DNA from: Notolepis coatsorum
Lineage: Eukaryota; Chordata; Actinopteri; Aulopiformes; Paralepididae
Assembly: GCA_963971535.1 (NCBI GenBank)
Contig: OZ020585.1
Coordinates: 154,615,371-154,679,370, forward strand
Direction: 5' to 3'
DNA length: 64,000 nt
Below the pieces are notes generated by a model. It was not told where the DNA came from and searched no databases. It was given only the letters and a program-made list of their open reading frames with translations. The translations under genes were made by a program, and so were the position numbers. Shown here one piece after another: positions 22,614 through 33,093 of the stretch; position 1 is the stretch's first letter; each line of letters begins with the position of its first letter.

Positions 22614-25064
22614 ATGAAGTGTTTTGATTGTCGGAAGGAGTTAGGTTGTACAAATAGGCTTGTTAGGCATTTGCGAATAGTTCACGGTTACGTGCAAGGA
22701 AAAAAGCTTTGCCTTAAATGTGCTCAGACTGGATGTGGCTATAGGTTTAGTACGTTTTCAGGTTTTAGGAAACATTTAGACAACAAACACACTGAGTATA
22801 TTGACCAAGAGGTTGACACTGATGTTAATGTAAACAGTGTAGGAGAGGCGGTGATCGCTAATGTAGATGAGACCGCCACAACATCTGATGTCGATGCGAC
22901 GGCCACATGTGCACTGTTCAGAAACTCTAATAGGAGCACTCTCGATATGTGTGCTGTTGCACACCTCAAGGCTGCTGGAACCAGTCAGTCTACTGTAAAA
23001 AGTTTTGTCTCAACCATGGAAGAAGTGATTTCTGAGATTCATAGTCACGCTAAAGATGCAGCTCTACAGTGCTTATCTCCACAGGACACAGAAAATAAGA
23101 ACAGCATAGAACAGTCATTCCAAAAGTTGGAAAACCCATTCACACACTTAAATTCTGAGGCAAAAATAAACAAACACTTCAAAGAGAAATGGGGAAAAGT
23201 TGAACCCGTTGAAAAGGTGCTTGGCACAAGATTTGACAGCAGAAGAAACAAAACTACTGGGACATATGACCAGGTCATTGTAACTGATAAGTTTGCATAT
23301 GTTCCCATTTTGGAAACGCTGAAGAGCATTTTTCAAAACCCAGAACTTGCAGACATGTTAAAGCCCAGGCACATGACTAAGGAAGGTGTGTATGCAGACT
23401 TGAGAGATGCCACCTATTTGAAAGAAAGTCCCTTGTTTTCAGTAGAAAAAGATTCCTTTCAAATTCAACTTTTTTATGATGACTTTGAAACTGCAAATCC
23501 ATTGGGCTCTAAAAAGGGTATACATAAATTAGGTGGTGTATACTTTAGATTAAGAAATTTCCCCCCAATCTATAATTCCTCTTTGATTAATATTCATTTG
23601 TGTGTTCTTTTCCATGCACAGGACATTAAGCGTTATGATTTCAATTTGATACTTGAGCCACTTGTCAATGATCTGAAAGTACTGGAGACAGAGGGACTTA
23701 AAATTCCCATGTGTAGACACGTGATTCGTGGTACCATAGTTCAGGTCACTGGGGATAACCTTGGCTTGCATGGTCTGTTTGGGTTTGTGGAGTCATTTGG
23801 GGCTCGGTATTGCTGTCGTTTCTGTCTCCTTGAGAAAGCTCGTTTTCAGACTGTATTCTGTGAAGATGATCCGGCTGTTGTACTAAGAACTGTTGAGATG
23901 CACGCACAACACTGTCAAACTATACAGACAGATCCTACGCTACCTCATATATATGGCGTGAAACGCAGTTGTCTGTTGAATTCACTTGAGTATTTCAACA
24001 CAGCCACCAACTTCTCTGTAGATATCATGCATGATATTTTAGAGGGGGTTGCTCAGTTTGAGGTGAAATGTATTCTCAAGTACATTCTTCAGGAGAAACT
24101 TCTAAATGCTGAACAACTGGCTGGCAGAATACATGCTTTTGACTATGGTTACAATCAGCAGCGAAACCGTCCGCCAAGAGTCAAGTTGTTGGATGAAAGT
24201 AAGGATTTGGGGTTGAATGCCACACAGTCTTGGTGCTTGTTGCGCAATATGCCTCTGATATTTGGTGATTTAATACAGACTGATGATAAGTACTGGCATC
24301 TTCTGCTTTTGCTTCTACAGATTGTTAACATTGTATTTTCACCAGTCCTGTCATATGGCATGACCATTTATCTGAAACATGTAATCACTGATCATCATCG
24401 GCTCTTCAAGCAGTTATTTCCTAGAAGCAACCTATTGCCAAAGCATCACTTCATGATACATTACCCTCGTAATATAAGGAACATTGGCCCAATTCTGCAC
24501 ATGTGGTGCATGCGTTATGAAGCTAAACATAACTTCTTTAAGAGACAATTAAAAAGCTTTAAAAACATTACAAAGACATTAGCCCAAAAGCACCAAAGTT
24601 GTATGGCAATGTATCGGGAGTCCTTTACCAAAGAAAGATTAACCATAGGTCCAGGAAAGATGGTGGCACTTGTTGAGCTCAAAGAAGGTCCAGAGATTGC
24701 TTCCTTATTTGGAGATGTAACCAGTGTTTTTTCTGCCAAGTGGATAAAACATCATGGTACAGAGTACCGCTGTGACTTGATTATCTGTACTGAGGTAGCA
24801 TTTGAGATGCCTGTGTTTTGTAAGATCAAGACTATTGCTGTGAAAGATGACAGTGTATTGCTCTGTGGAAAACTGATGGAAACCATGTGTTTTGATGACC
24901 ATTACCATGCCTTTAAGGTCAGACTGCATCCAGACGGAGTTGTAAAGGTCTTGGATATAAATCAGCTGTGTTACTTCAAACCATTTGATATTCAAATGAA
25001 TTATCGAACGACAGATTACTCAAAGTATATTGTTCCATATTGCCACTTTATGCAGACCTGCTAA
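22614..25064 (+). CDS. TNP2-like (CACTA/EnSpm) transposase, 816 aa, intact ORF
   Basis: Residues 1-63 carry two C2H2 fingers: C-x2-C-x12-H-x4-H at residues 3-23 and C-x4-C-x12-H-x4-H beginning CAQTGC. A linker to about residue 240 precedes the catalytic-type region, with QLFYDDFETANPLGSKKGIH, then VTGDNLGLHGLFGF with a following CCRFC cysteine cluster, and FSVDIMHDILEGV. These motifs resemble animal TNP2-type transposases, and the acidic residues YDD, GDN and MHD are candidate catalytic positions. The C-terminal ~250 residues are less conserved. There is no intron and no stop. The ATG is the first after the upstream gene's TAG, 22 bp away, so a shared transcript with reinitiation or alternative splicing is possible. 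The family call is from motif memory, not a search. Confidence 0.75.
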   Translation: MKCFDCRKELGCTNRLVRHLRIVHGYVQGKKLCLKCAQTGCGYRFSTFSGFRKHLDNKHTEYIDQEVDTDVNVNSVGEAVIANVDETATTSDVDATATCALFRNSNRSTLDMCAVAHLKAAGTSQSTVKSFVSTMEEVISEIHSHAKDAALQCLSPQDTENKNSIEQSFQKLENPFTHLNSEAKINKHFKEKWGKVEPVEKVLGTRFDSRRNKTTGTYDQVIVTDKFAYVPILETLKSIFQNPELADMLKPRHMTKEGVYADLRDATYLKESPLFSVEKDSFQIQLFYDDFETANPLGSKKGIHKLGGVYFRLRNFPPIYNSSLINIHLCVLFHAQDIKRYDFNLILEPLVNDLKVLETEGLKIPMCRHVIRGTIVQVTGDNLGLHGLFGFVESFGARYCCRFCLLEKARFQTVFCEDDPAVVLRTVEMHAQHCQTIQTDPTLPHIYGVKRSCLLNSLEYFNTATNFSVDIMHDILEGVAQFEVKCILKYILQEKLLNAEQLAGRIHAFDYGYNQQRNRPPRVKLLDESKDLGLNATQSWCLLRNMPLIFGDLIQTDDKYWHLLLLLLQIVNIVFSPVLSYGMTIYLKHVITDHHRLFKQLFPRSNLLPKHHFMIHYPRNIRNIGPILHMWCMRYEAKHNFFKRQLKSFKNITKTLAQKHQSCMAMYRESFTKERLTIGPGKMVALVELKEGPEIASLFGDVTSVFSAKWIKHHGTEYRCDLIICTEVAFEMPVFCKIKTIAVKDDSVLLCGKLMETMCFDDHYHAFKVRLHPDGVVKVLDINQLCYFKPFDIQMNYRTTDYSKYIVPYCHFMQTC

Positions 25065-25077
25065 TGTGATTGTTTTA

Positions 25078-25440
25078 TTACTGCATCCAGACGGAGTTGT
25101 AAATAGGGTTGGGTACCGAAAACCGGTTCTAATAGCAACCGGTTCCTAACTTCCGGTTCTGGAACTGGAAGTAACATATTTGCATTTCGATTCAAATTTT
25201 TTTTTTTTTTTTTTACTTTGTTAATTAATACCATAGTTACAGTACAGCAACCAAATTAAACTGTATCAAGTCAACTGAAAATGTGAATAGTATGAAAAAA
25301 TTCAAAAAATTCAAAAAAAAATCTGAACCGGAATCGTTCAAATCCAAACGATGCCCAACCCTATATAGTTGTAAAGGTGTTGTATAAATCAGCTGTGAAG
25401 TATTGTTCCATATTGCACTTTATGCAGACCTGCTGAGGTC
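25078..25440 (+). repeat. Partial tandem duplication of the transposase 3' end
   Basis: CTGCATCCAGACGGAGTTGT at 25081 repeats 24924 onward. After the MITE, TATAAATCAGCTGTG and TGTTCCATATTGCACTTTAT repeat the last transposase codons, with a middle part missing. The duplicate is non-coding and probably forms the 3' UTR. The MITE 25104-25367 entered it. Confidence 0.75.
25104..25367. mobile_element. hAT-type MITE (264 bp)
   Basis: The left end TAGGGTTGGGTACCG and the right end GATGCCCAACCCTA are imperfect inverted repeats. The 8-bp duplication GTTGTAAA flanks it (25096-25103 and 25368-25375). It is A/T-rich inside with internal CGGTTC/GAACCGG inverted motifs. The host sequence duplication allows the empty site to be read directly from the nearby transposase end. 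Confidence 0.8.
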
Positions 25441-25488
25441 AATGTATACTGTTTATGTTTTATTTTTTTATAAGCCTGCCTGACCAAC

Positions 25489-25494
25489 AATAAA
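25489..25494 (+). terminator. Poly(A) signal AATAAA
   Basis: AATAAA lies 425 bp after the transposase stop codon, followed by a T/G-rich stretch. It is the first canonical signal downstream and may end the transcript of both genes. Confidence 0.5.
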
Positions 25495-25559
25495 ATTGTT
25501 GAAATCATTATTTTGTGGTAACTTGTGATTTTTAATGTATATTGTATGTAAATGCAATT

Positions 25560-26068
25560 TCACACTATACAAGAGTAAATTAAGTGTAAAATTAACACCA
25601 GTGAGGTTTATTTTCACCAATATAGTGTCCGGTTTCATTGACACTGTGCAGTGTTAATGGGTGTTATTTGCAGAGCTGTTTTTTCACTACAAGTGAGTAA
25701 ATTATCAACACAGTACTGTGTAATGTCAACACTTCAGCAGAGTTATTTGACCTCAGTGTTAACTTTTAATAACTCAATGCAGTGTTAATGAGCATTGGAA
25801 TTCAACTCAATCAGAGTTAATTTGTTATCACATAAGAGTAAATTATCAACACTTCTGAGAATAATAATTACACTCTCAAGTGTTATTAAACATATAGTGT
25901 TAAGTTTAAATAACACCATACAGTGTAAGCGAGTGTTAAATTTGTACTCTATTTAGAGTTAATTTAACTCAAAAAATTTAACACAGGAGCAAGAGTCGAT
26001 TTAACACTATTCATAGTTGGAGTCATATACACTCTGGAATAGTGTTAAATTCGACTCTTTAAGTGTTA
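25560..26068. repeat. Subterminal repeat zone of the CACTA-like element
   Basis: Short motifs such as AGTGTTAA, TTAACACT, AGAGTTAA and ACACTCT recur in both orientations at irregular spacing up to the 25-bp terminal repeat. This is the arrangement expected of transposase-binding subterminal repeats in CACTA elements. The left end has only a short comparable stretch before the hAT insertion at 3726. Confidence 0.6.
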
Positions 26069-26095
26069 ATTTGACACTGCGAATTTTACTGTGTA

Positions 26096-26362
26096 AAAGG
26101 GATACTTCACCACTACCGTTTACATCTGTATGTCTGTATGTCTAGCTAGCGTGCATTGAATAAACACCGGTTATTGTTATAATGCTGTCTCTGGTCCACT
26201 ATTCTTAAATTGTGCATATTACTCCTCTCCTCGTTTCGTACCTATAGAAATGTGCCCGTGGCGAACAGCTGTTACAAGTAGGTGACACAAGTGCTACACT
26301 ATTATTTACATTTAGGGGGTATATTTCACAATAATAACATAGTACATGTTCTAGACATTCTA
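26096..26362. other. Unassigned DNA between elements
   Basis: No gene or repeat is recognised. The stretch separates the right CACTA-like end from the hAT target duplication at 26363. Confidence 0.6.
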
Positions 26363-27005
26363 ATGATCACCAGTGATGGGAATAACGGTGCTATAAGTAA
26401 CAGCGTTACTAACGGCGTTAGTTTTTTCAGTAACAAGTAATCTAACGGATTACTCTTCCAATCTTAATAACGCTGTTACCGTTACTGCAAAAAAATGCGG
26501 CGCGTTACTATGAATTAACCTGTTTCTTTCATCAGACAGATCTCTGCGCTGAGAGGCAATATGTTCTTCCTTGTTTAGTGGGCAGTGCGCGAGACAAGCA
26601 TACTGCTGACGATTGGCTGAGGTTGAGTAAAATGTCATGGTAAGCCAATCAGAGGTAGAGGTGGGCGGGTGTCTAAAGCATCCAGAGTCTGACACACAGC
26701 ACGACCACACAAGCGATCAGTCAGCGTGAGACCGCGGTCCGTGTAGTGTACGTTTTGAGCCCAAATAATCCAAAACGAATCCAACAAACAACACGAGCGA
26801 CTCAGTCAGCGTGAGACCGCGGGTCCATGGGTCCATGAGCGTCTTTTGTTTACTCTTGTTGTGTTGCAGCGCAGGGCAATGGCTGCAGTAGTGGCTCTAC
26901 CAGTGGCAGACGTTCGGGACGAATCCCGATGGGCCGGAACCAAAATGGGCTGGTCCAAAAAAAATTATATTTTATTTTTCCTTTTTTTTTTTTTTTTTTT
27001 TTTTT

Positions 27006-27483
27006 TTTGGGTCAGTGTGTGTGCCAGTGTGTGGGCCAGTGTGTGGGCCACTAATGTGGGCCGGTGTGTGGGCCAGTGTGTGGGCCAGTGTGTGGGCCGG
27101 TGTGTGGGCCACTAATGTGGGCCAGTGTGTGGGCCGGTGTGTGGGCCAGTGTGTGAGTCGGTGTGTGGGCCACTAATGTGGGCCAGTGTGTGGGCCGGTG
27201 TGTGGGCCAGTGTGTGGGCCAGTGTGTGGGCCAGTATGTGGGCCGGTGTGTGGGCCAGTGTGTGAGTCGGTGTGTGGGCCACTAATGTGGGCCAGTGTGT
27301 GGGCCGGTGTGTGGGCCAGTATGTGGGCCGGTGTGTGGGCCAGTATGTGGGCCAGTGTGTGGGCCAGTGTGTGGGCCGGTGTGTGGGCCGTTGTAGTGTG
27401 TGGGCTGGTGTAGTGTGTGGGCCAGTGTGTGGGCCGTATGTGGGCCGGTGTGTGGGCCAGTGTGGGCCAGTGTGTGGGCCGGC
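27006..27483. repeat. 12-bp minisatellite GTGTGTGGGCCR
   Basis: About 40 units of GTGTGTGGGCCA or GTGTGTGGGCCG, with occasional ACTAATGTGGGCC variants that create a higher-order pattern. It is open in several frames on both strands because the unit is 12 bp. The motif also appears at 29928-29975 near the other end of the inner hAT. Confidence 0.93.
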
Positions 27484-27520
27484 AATAAAACAATAAACAA
27501 GTTGCATAAACTAAATCAGA

Positions 27521-28440
27521 TTAAAAATGATCACAGTTCTGGTTTGCCTTAAGATGCAGTTTAAGATGGGTCTTGAACATGGAGTATGTAGAGCACTCTC
27601 TAATCACAACTGGTAGGCTATTCCAGTAGTTACCACCTTTTGATTTGAAATCTTTATTTCGAACATGCAATGAATACAAACAAACAATAACAAAAGCAAA
27701 ACACAACTCAATCTACATGTTCGAAAAGGAGTAGGAAGAAGTATACACTTATTTAATCCTACCCCTTTTCCACTACTCAAATTAGTGTACTATTTTAAAA
27801 TATAAAAAAGAAAAAAAAATGTATATAACCTTTAACAGAGAACACAGTTTTTGCAAAGGTAGTATACCGAAAAGGCACCTTACAGTCCCCTCTACTGATG
27901 GCCCTGGTGGTAATGCCAGTGTCTGCTTTCTGTTGGATGAACTCATTCAATGGGGGAGGGGCAAGTCCATGCAGAACCTTGTACATGAAGCAAGTATATT
28001 TGAAAACTTGGAAATTCTCGAAACTTAGCATGTTATGTTTTTCTAAAACATTACAGTGATGAAATGAAATTGGTTTCCTATCAAATACTTTTATGGCTTT
28101 TTTGTAGAGTAATTATATTGGTGTAAGAGTAGTGACATATGAAAGAGACCAGTTGATAAAACAGTACTCGATGTGTGATAAAATCATTGAATGCAGAAAC
28201 ATCCTTGCAGCATTAACTGGCAGGCAGGGCTTGATCTGCCTGAAGTTTTCGATGTTAAACTTGACTGTGTTTGTCACTTTCTTCACATACTTTTTGAAGG
28301 TCAATGTAGAGTCCAAGATACTTGAATTAATGTACAATGTCCAGCTCCGCCTCTCCCAGAAACACATTAGAGTGAGTGACTTATACTGGTGACTTTGTGA
28401 ACATCATACACACTGTTTTCTTGGTGTTAAGTGAAATACA
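27521..28440 (-). pseudogene. LINE RT C-terminal half with a nested LINE 3' tail
   Basis: On the minus strand, a segment ending near 28113 shows DSTLTFKKYVKKVTNTVKFN, 28031-27815 shows FKYTCFMYKVLHGLAPPPLN, and 27632-27521 shows GNYWNSLPVVIRECSTYSMF. These are successive pieces of an L2-type RT C-terminal region. Between the last two pieces (about 27643-27815) lies a different retroposon 3' tail containing TACTCCTTTTCGAACATGT and GTTCGAAATAAAG, bounded by AAAGGT on each side. This is a retroposon that landed in the LINE ORF. Several frameshifts are present. Confidence 0.7.
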
Positions 28441-28539
28441 TGCTTTTGTTAGCCAGTCTTGAATGAGACATGAGACATGATCATCAGTGAATGAGATTCA
28501 TGTTTCCTCCCAACCGCGAGTAGGCCTATAAGCGCAGAA

Positions 28540-28732
28540 ATGGAGAACACAAAAAAAAGAAAGGGTGGAGCTGAAAAAGCTAGAATTAAAAAACTAAAAT
28601 TGCTAGTAAAAGACACAGAACAATGTTCTAAAATTACAGACATGTTTAGTAAAGGAAGGGCTGGCGTTAGAGTAGCTGCTGCTGCTAATGATGATGAAGT
28701 TCAAGTGGAAGGAACCAACAGTAACATGACAG
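28540..28732 (+). pseudogene. First-exon-like fragment of a hAT/ZMYM-type protein
   Basis: The ORF begins MENTKKRKGGAEKARIKKLK and continues QCSKITDMFSKG. This is like the N-termini of hAT-derived proteins that are abundant in fish (KRKGGAEK...KITDMF). A splice donor GTGAGT follows at 28733. No later exons are recognised in the inner hAT, so this is either the remaining first exon of its transposase gene or an isolated fragment. Confidence 0.55.
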
Positions 28733-29497
28733 GTGAGTGCAGTAGCCTAGTGCATATTCTACTGTTGGTGTCTGCCGGTTCATGAGGGCTAGCTAGCCTA
28801 TACTAGCTCTTGCAGTGATTTCAGTCATTCTATTACAAGACAATGTGCTTTCCGTATTCCTGATTCTTTACAGCACGTGGACGTAAATAGTTGTGACTCG
28901 TGAAGTTTTTTTCTCTGACTAAAAGTTTAGTTAGCAATGTTAGGACTAGTGCCCACCACAGCATCAGAAGCTAAAGTGCTAACCTAGAGAGCCAATCAGA
29001 ACCTAGGACGGGCTGCAAATTAATCGGCTACTAATATTATAATAGTAAATACTAAAATAAAATACTATTATGTTCCCTTCCAAATTTTCATGTTGATATA
29101 ATATTGGTAATCTAATTGATTGAATTGATTAGTTGCCATTGTATATGCTTAAATAAGATGTACCTTAGAATTCCCAACTGTTAGCCATGTTCTCGATCTG
29201 TATATGATTAGTCTCATCTACATGTTTGTAAATAACCACAGCTAACTAGCTTAAGCTAACAACTAGGTCAACTACTACCCCATAGTTAAACAAATGTGAT
29301 TGCATATAACAGCTAACTGCTACAGCTAAGTTGGTAGTTAGCCTATTCCATTAATGTTGAATGTATTTATGAAGGTTGTTGATGGTGGTTGGCGCTGAAT
29401 AGCAGACATGATTCCGTCAGTCTGCCACAGGGCAGCTGTGTTTGCTGATGCTGCTCACCACCACCACCAGTAGCGTATGACTGTGTGAGTGTGAATG

Positions 29498-29499
<2 letters not shown>

Positions 29500-29583
<84 letters not shown>

Positions 29584-29584
29584 G
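29500..29584. repeat. (CAGA)n microsatellite
   Basis: Pure tetranucleotide repeat of about 85 bp within the inner hAT element. Confidence 0.97.
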
Positions 29585-29678
29585 TTAATACTTCATGTAT
29601 CCTTAATCCCTAGGCTAATGAGGCACTAAGATGTTAGTAAAAAAAAAACATATGCCAATGACAGGAAGTAACGGTATA

Positions 29679-29821
<143 letters not shown>

Positions 29822-30360
29822 ACTGTGCACGAGTGCACATCTAGGGGCGGGGTGTAGATTTGGTCTCCCTGATGTTGACTCCTTAGCCACAGCCTTGGGT
29901 TGTTTAATACTGTTTCATAACGGCCGTTGTGTGGGCCGGTTTCGGGGCCGGTGCGTGGGCCGGTGTGTGGGCTGGTGCGTCTGAATGTCCCGGGCTGAAT
30001 TTGTGTCCCAGTCCGCCACTGGGCTCTACTGACTACTGCTGACAGCCTTATCAACAGTGCTGCACTTCCTGGTTTAATAGCACAGTCTGGTGCGCAGAGA
30101 TATATATATATCTGTATGTCATGCATGTCTTAAATGTCATGATTAGATTAGTTTAGATTATTCGATTATGTCATGAATTGAAAATGGGGGACCCTGATGT
30201 AAACAAGACGAAAGTCTTAGGTCTGCATCCCCTTAACAATTGTGTGTATTGAGCCGTACTGTATTGTACCCATTCTGCAATCTGTTAATTAAAATGTTCA
30301 ATCAATCAGTATATATTTGTTATTTATTTTTGGTATAGTGCTTAACAAGCATAATTTTAT

Positions 30361-30842
30361 AGGGTGGCTACGTGGCGTAGTGGGCAAGGCACTCGCCACA
30401 AAATGCTGGAGACGCTGGGCTTGTCAGTTCGAGCCCAGCGCTCCACATTTGCTTTCAGTTTAGCTGGTCGTCCACAGTAATACACATTGGCCGTATTACG
30501 GGGAGGGAAACTGAAGGGTGGGGATCGGGCGTTGTGGACAGCGACTCCTACAGGTCGGTTGGTGCGCCTGCGCAGTAGAATCAGGAAGTGTCGGGGGCAG
30601 CGTGAGCCTCCCACGCGTTACTCCTCGCCACTGAGAGATCGAGCTGCGCAGGTGAAAAGATGCGACTGCTGTTACCTCAAGTACCGGAGGGGACTTGTGC
30701 TATGTATGACTTAGTCCACATTGCAGCCGGCTTGTGGGAGGCAAGAAACAGCGTCCGTGACAGGGGAGGGTTGAATTGGATGATACGAAATTGGGATGGG
30801 AGAAAATATAGAAAATGGGAGAAAAAGTGGATCAAAAAAAAA
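30361..30842 (+). mobile_element. tRNA-derived SINE, full length
   Basis: It starts AGGGTGGCTACGTGGCGTAG, has B-box-like CAGTTCGAGCCC, and ends GGGAGAAAAAGTGGATC and poly-A. The 16-bp target duplication ACAAGCATAATTTTAT flanks it (30345-30360 and 30843-30858). It is in the same family as the minus-strand copy at 21680-22225, but with a somewhat different body. It inserted in the right part of the outer hAT. Confidence 0.9.
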
Positions 30843-31205
30843 ACAAGCATAATTTTATGTTGCCCAGTTGTGGCCTGAGGGGCAATAGATATAAAAAATT
30901 CCAAAACATCTATTGTGTTTGTATTTGTATGATCCACTATATAAACATAGTAATTATAATATCTACATACATGGCATTTGATTGGAGACTAGTCTCACTT
31001 TGTCCCACAGCAACATTAAAATAATTTAGATTTGTGTATGTTGTTTATGTAAAAAAAAATATCTTGAAAGTAACGTAATAGTTACTTTCTGAAGTAACTA
31101 GTTACTTTTATCATTTGTAACTGAGTAAGTAATTTAGTTACTTTTTGGAAGAAGTAACTAGTAACTGTAACTAGTTACTTTTTAAAAGTAACTTGCCCAA
31201 CACTG

Positions 31206-31558
31206 ATGATCACCCAAAAAACTAGTACAGGCATTTTACTTACTTTTTTGTGAGGAATCCCGTCCAGTGAAAAAGAGAGGTGTGAGAGGTGAGAGGATTT
31301 TTGTGAAGTTTCCTGCCTCTGTGGGGGGTACTTATATGCAAATATCCTGGCCAATGGCATTGCAAGACTAAACAATAGGATCCAATGATGATGTTTAGGT
31401 GAAGAAATAACAGGAAAACTAATTATTTATACCCTTTTTTTTATAAAATACAAATGTTACACATGTGCAACTGTGGGCCTTGCAGGGTTAAGGATATAGT
31501 CAACTAGATGTTTAACTTCCCTTGACAAAAATGTTGAGATCAGATAGCAGGGTACCAG
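31206..31558. other. Unassigned DNA
   Basis: No gene is seen. GCAGGGTTAA near 31480 could be one end of a TTAA-flanked (piggyBac-type) repeat, but no partner end was found. Confidence 0.5.
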
Positions 31559-31825
31559 ATGTTCCTAAGAGAAATTATGGCGCTGCTAAGACCGGCTGCC
31601 TCTCTGTGCGCTCCGTCGCGACTGTGCTTACTTTTGTTAATATTTATAGTTTTAAGAGTTTTGTTTGTACCATCTGTAGGTGCATTTAATGTGTATGACC
31701 GTCAGTCACTCATAGACATTGGATTACGGGAAATATACCAACTGGATTACTCTCTGGATCAGCTCGCCGAACAACAACAATGGCCTGCCGAGATCTTGAG
31801 GATGTCGTATATTATCAATATCTAA
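31559..31825 (+). pseudogene. N-terminal piece of the LINE ORF
   Basis: The 88-residue open frame has a hydrophobic leader (LLLLIFIVLRVLFVPSVG) followed by FNVYDRQSLIDIGLREIYQL. This resembles the start of the polyprotein of fish L2-type LINEs, where YDR-S/T-LL is common. The homology ends near 31800 and resumes near 33094 with LGPRNKGTRRRGRRAGVRN. The leader could be mistaken for a secreted host protein, but the context argues otherwise. Confidence 0.5.
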
Positions 31826-31829
31826 GGTT

Positions 31830-33075
31830 ATTTACAGTACAATGAGGTTGCTATCTGGAAAGGAAGAAGGTCATAATGATAGAATGGTCTTTCTCTACTG
31901 AGTGGAGAAATAAACTGTGCAGGCCAGACAAAAGGAACTATAGTTCAACTCCAAGCGTTTATTTTGCCAAAGAGCTCAGAGTGAATTAGAAGGTTGCTTT
32001 TTACATACAAGGATTATTTCATAGTACATCAAACATGTTTGTACATAGGCTTAATAAGGTTTGCACATCAAACCTAGTATGCACATAAACAGTAGTCATG
32101 GTTATCAAATGAAATAGAGAATCTTACTGAGCATTACACATGAGTACACCTGGTTTCAGATGGATATCTGTATACATGTTACTCTAACCTAAACAACAAT
32201 GGTGTTTCCCATGATTTACTCACATGCAATCAGCTCACAGTAGTCTCTGGTTGGGCGGTAGTGAGAGACGCAGAACCCCCTGGTGGGGGTGTCTGGCCTC
32301 TCTCTAACACTGAGTTTTCTATTATATACCCTGATATCCACCAATAATAGCAGTCTAGTAGTACGTTTTGGTCCAATCAGGTTTGTCTTCTGGGAGGGTG
32401 GTCCGCCCCCCTCCCTGTCTTCCTCCTCGGGGTCTTCTTCCAGTATCAACAGCGGGGGGTCTTCATGTGGCTTTTTGATGAATGGACAGTTTAACACTAA
32501 AACCTTTTCTAATTTGTCCCTTAAATGTAAGAAGTTACATATGTATTCAGCATTAACCCAATGTGGAGTTGTCTATATTTTAATACCAGATTTCCTATAT
32601 AAAGTATCACAAGCCTGCTTTTTTCCAGACTGAATTTATAGTTCTAAGGTTTAGATTCTAGCACGCTTTACAACCAGAGTGAAATAGCATTATTACTTAA
32701 ATAACCAGTTTGACATTCTAAATGATATTCAAATACCTTTTATCTAATAAGTCAGTTTAATTAATATGATCTTGTTTGTGAATTAGTTTCCATGAACCTT
32801 TAGCAAAAGCAAGTTAGGTCTGTGACCAGACCTCTGTTTCTCTGCCTGTAATCTGTTCAGCTGTCTGCTGCTGAACTCTGCTCTCAGCTGAGTGTGACCA
32901 CATTTACATACAATCCTCAGTCACACGAGTGGGGGTTTGTTGAAATGACTGTTTTCTGTAACACCAGTATCACTTCCTTACTTAGCACTGTAAATCCACT
33001 CTGCTGTTAAAAAGGTACACATGGCTTTTGCATTATGGTTTTCTCTAATTATTCACACATATTAGTTATGAAATA
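31830..33075 (-). mobile_element. LTR-like insertion inside the LINE ORF
   Basis: This segment separates two parts of the LINE ORF. On the minus strand it starts near TGTTACAGAAAACAGTC (32963), has a TATA-like TATATAATAG near 32325 followed by a C-rich transcribed-like region, and has AATAAACGC near 31960. It contains no coding domain. It is possibly a solo LTR; ends and target duplication could not be fixed. Confidence 0.35.
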
Positions 33076-33093
33076 CACAGTCAAGGATACCAC

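Noticed and set aside
27112-27507. Open frames with Cys-Gly-Pro-Val or Thr-His-Trp-Pro repeats
   Set aside because: The 12-bp minisatellite is a multiple of three, so all frames without a stop in the unit remain open.
31559-31825. Small secreted host protein with a signal-peptide-like leader
   Set aside because: The peptide after the leader looks like a LINE ORF N-terminus, and the rest of the same LINE follows downstream.
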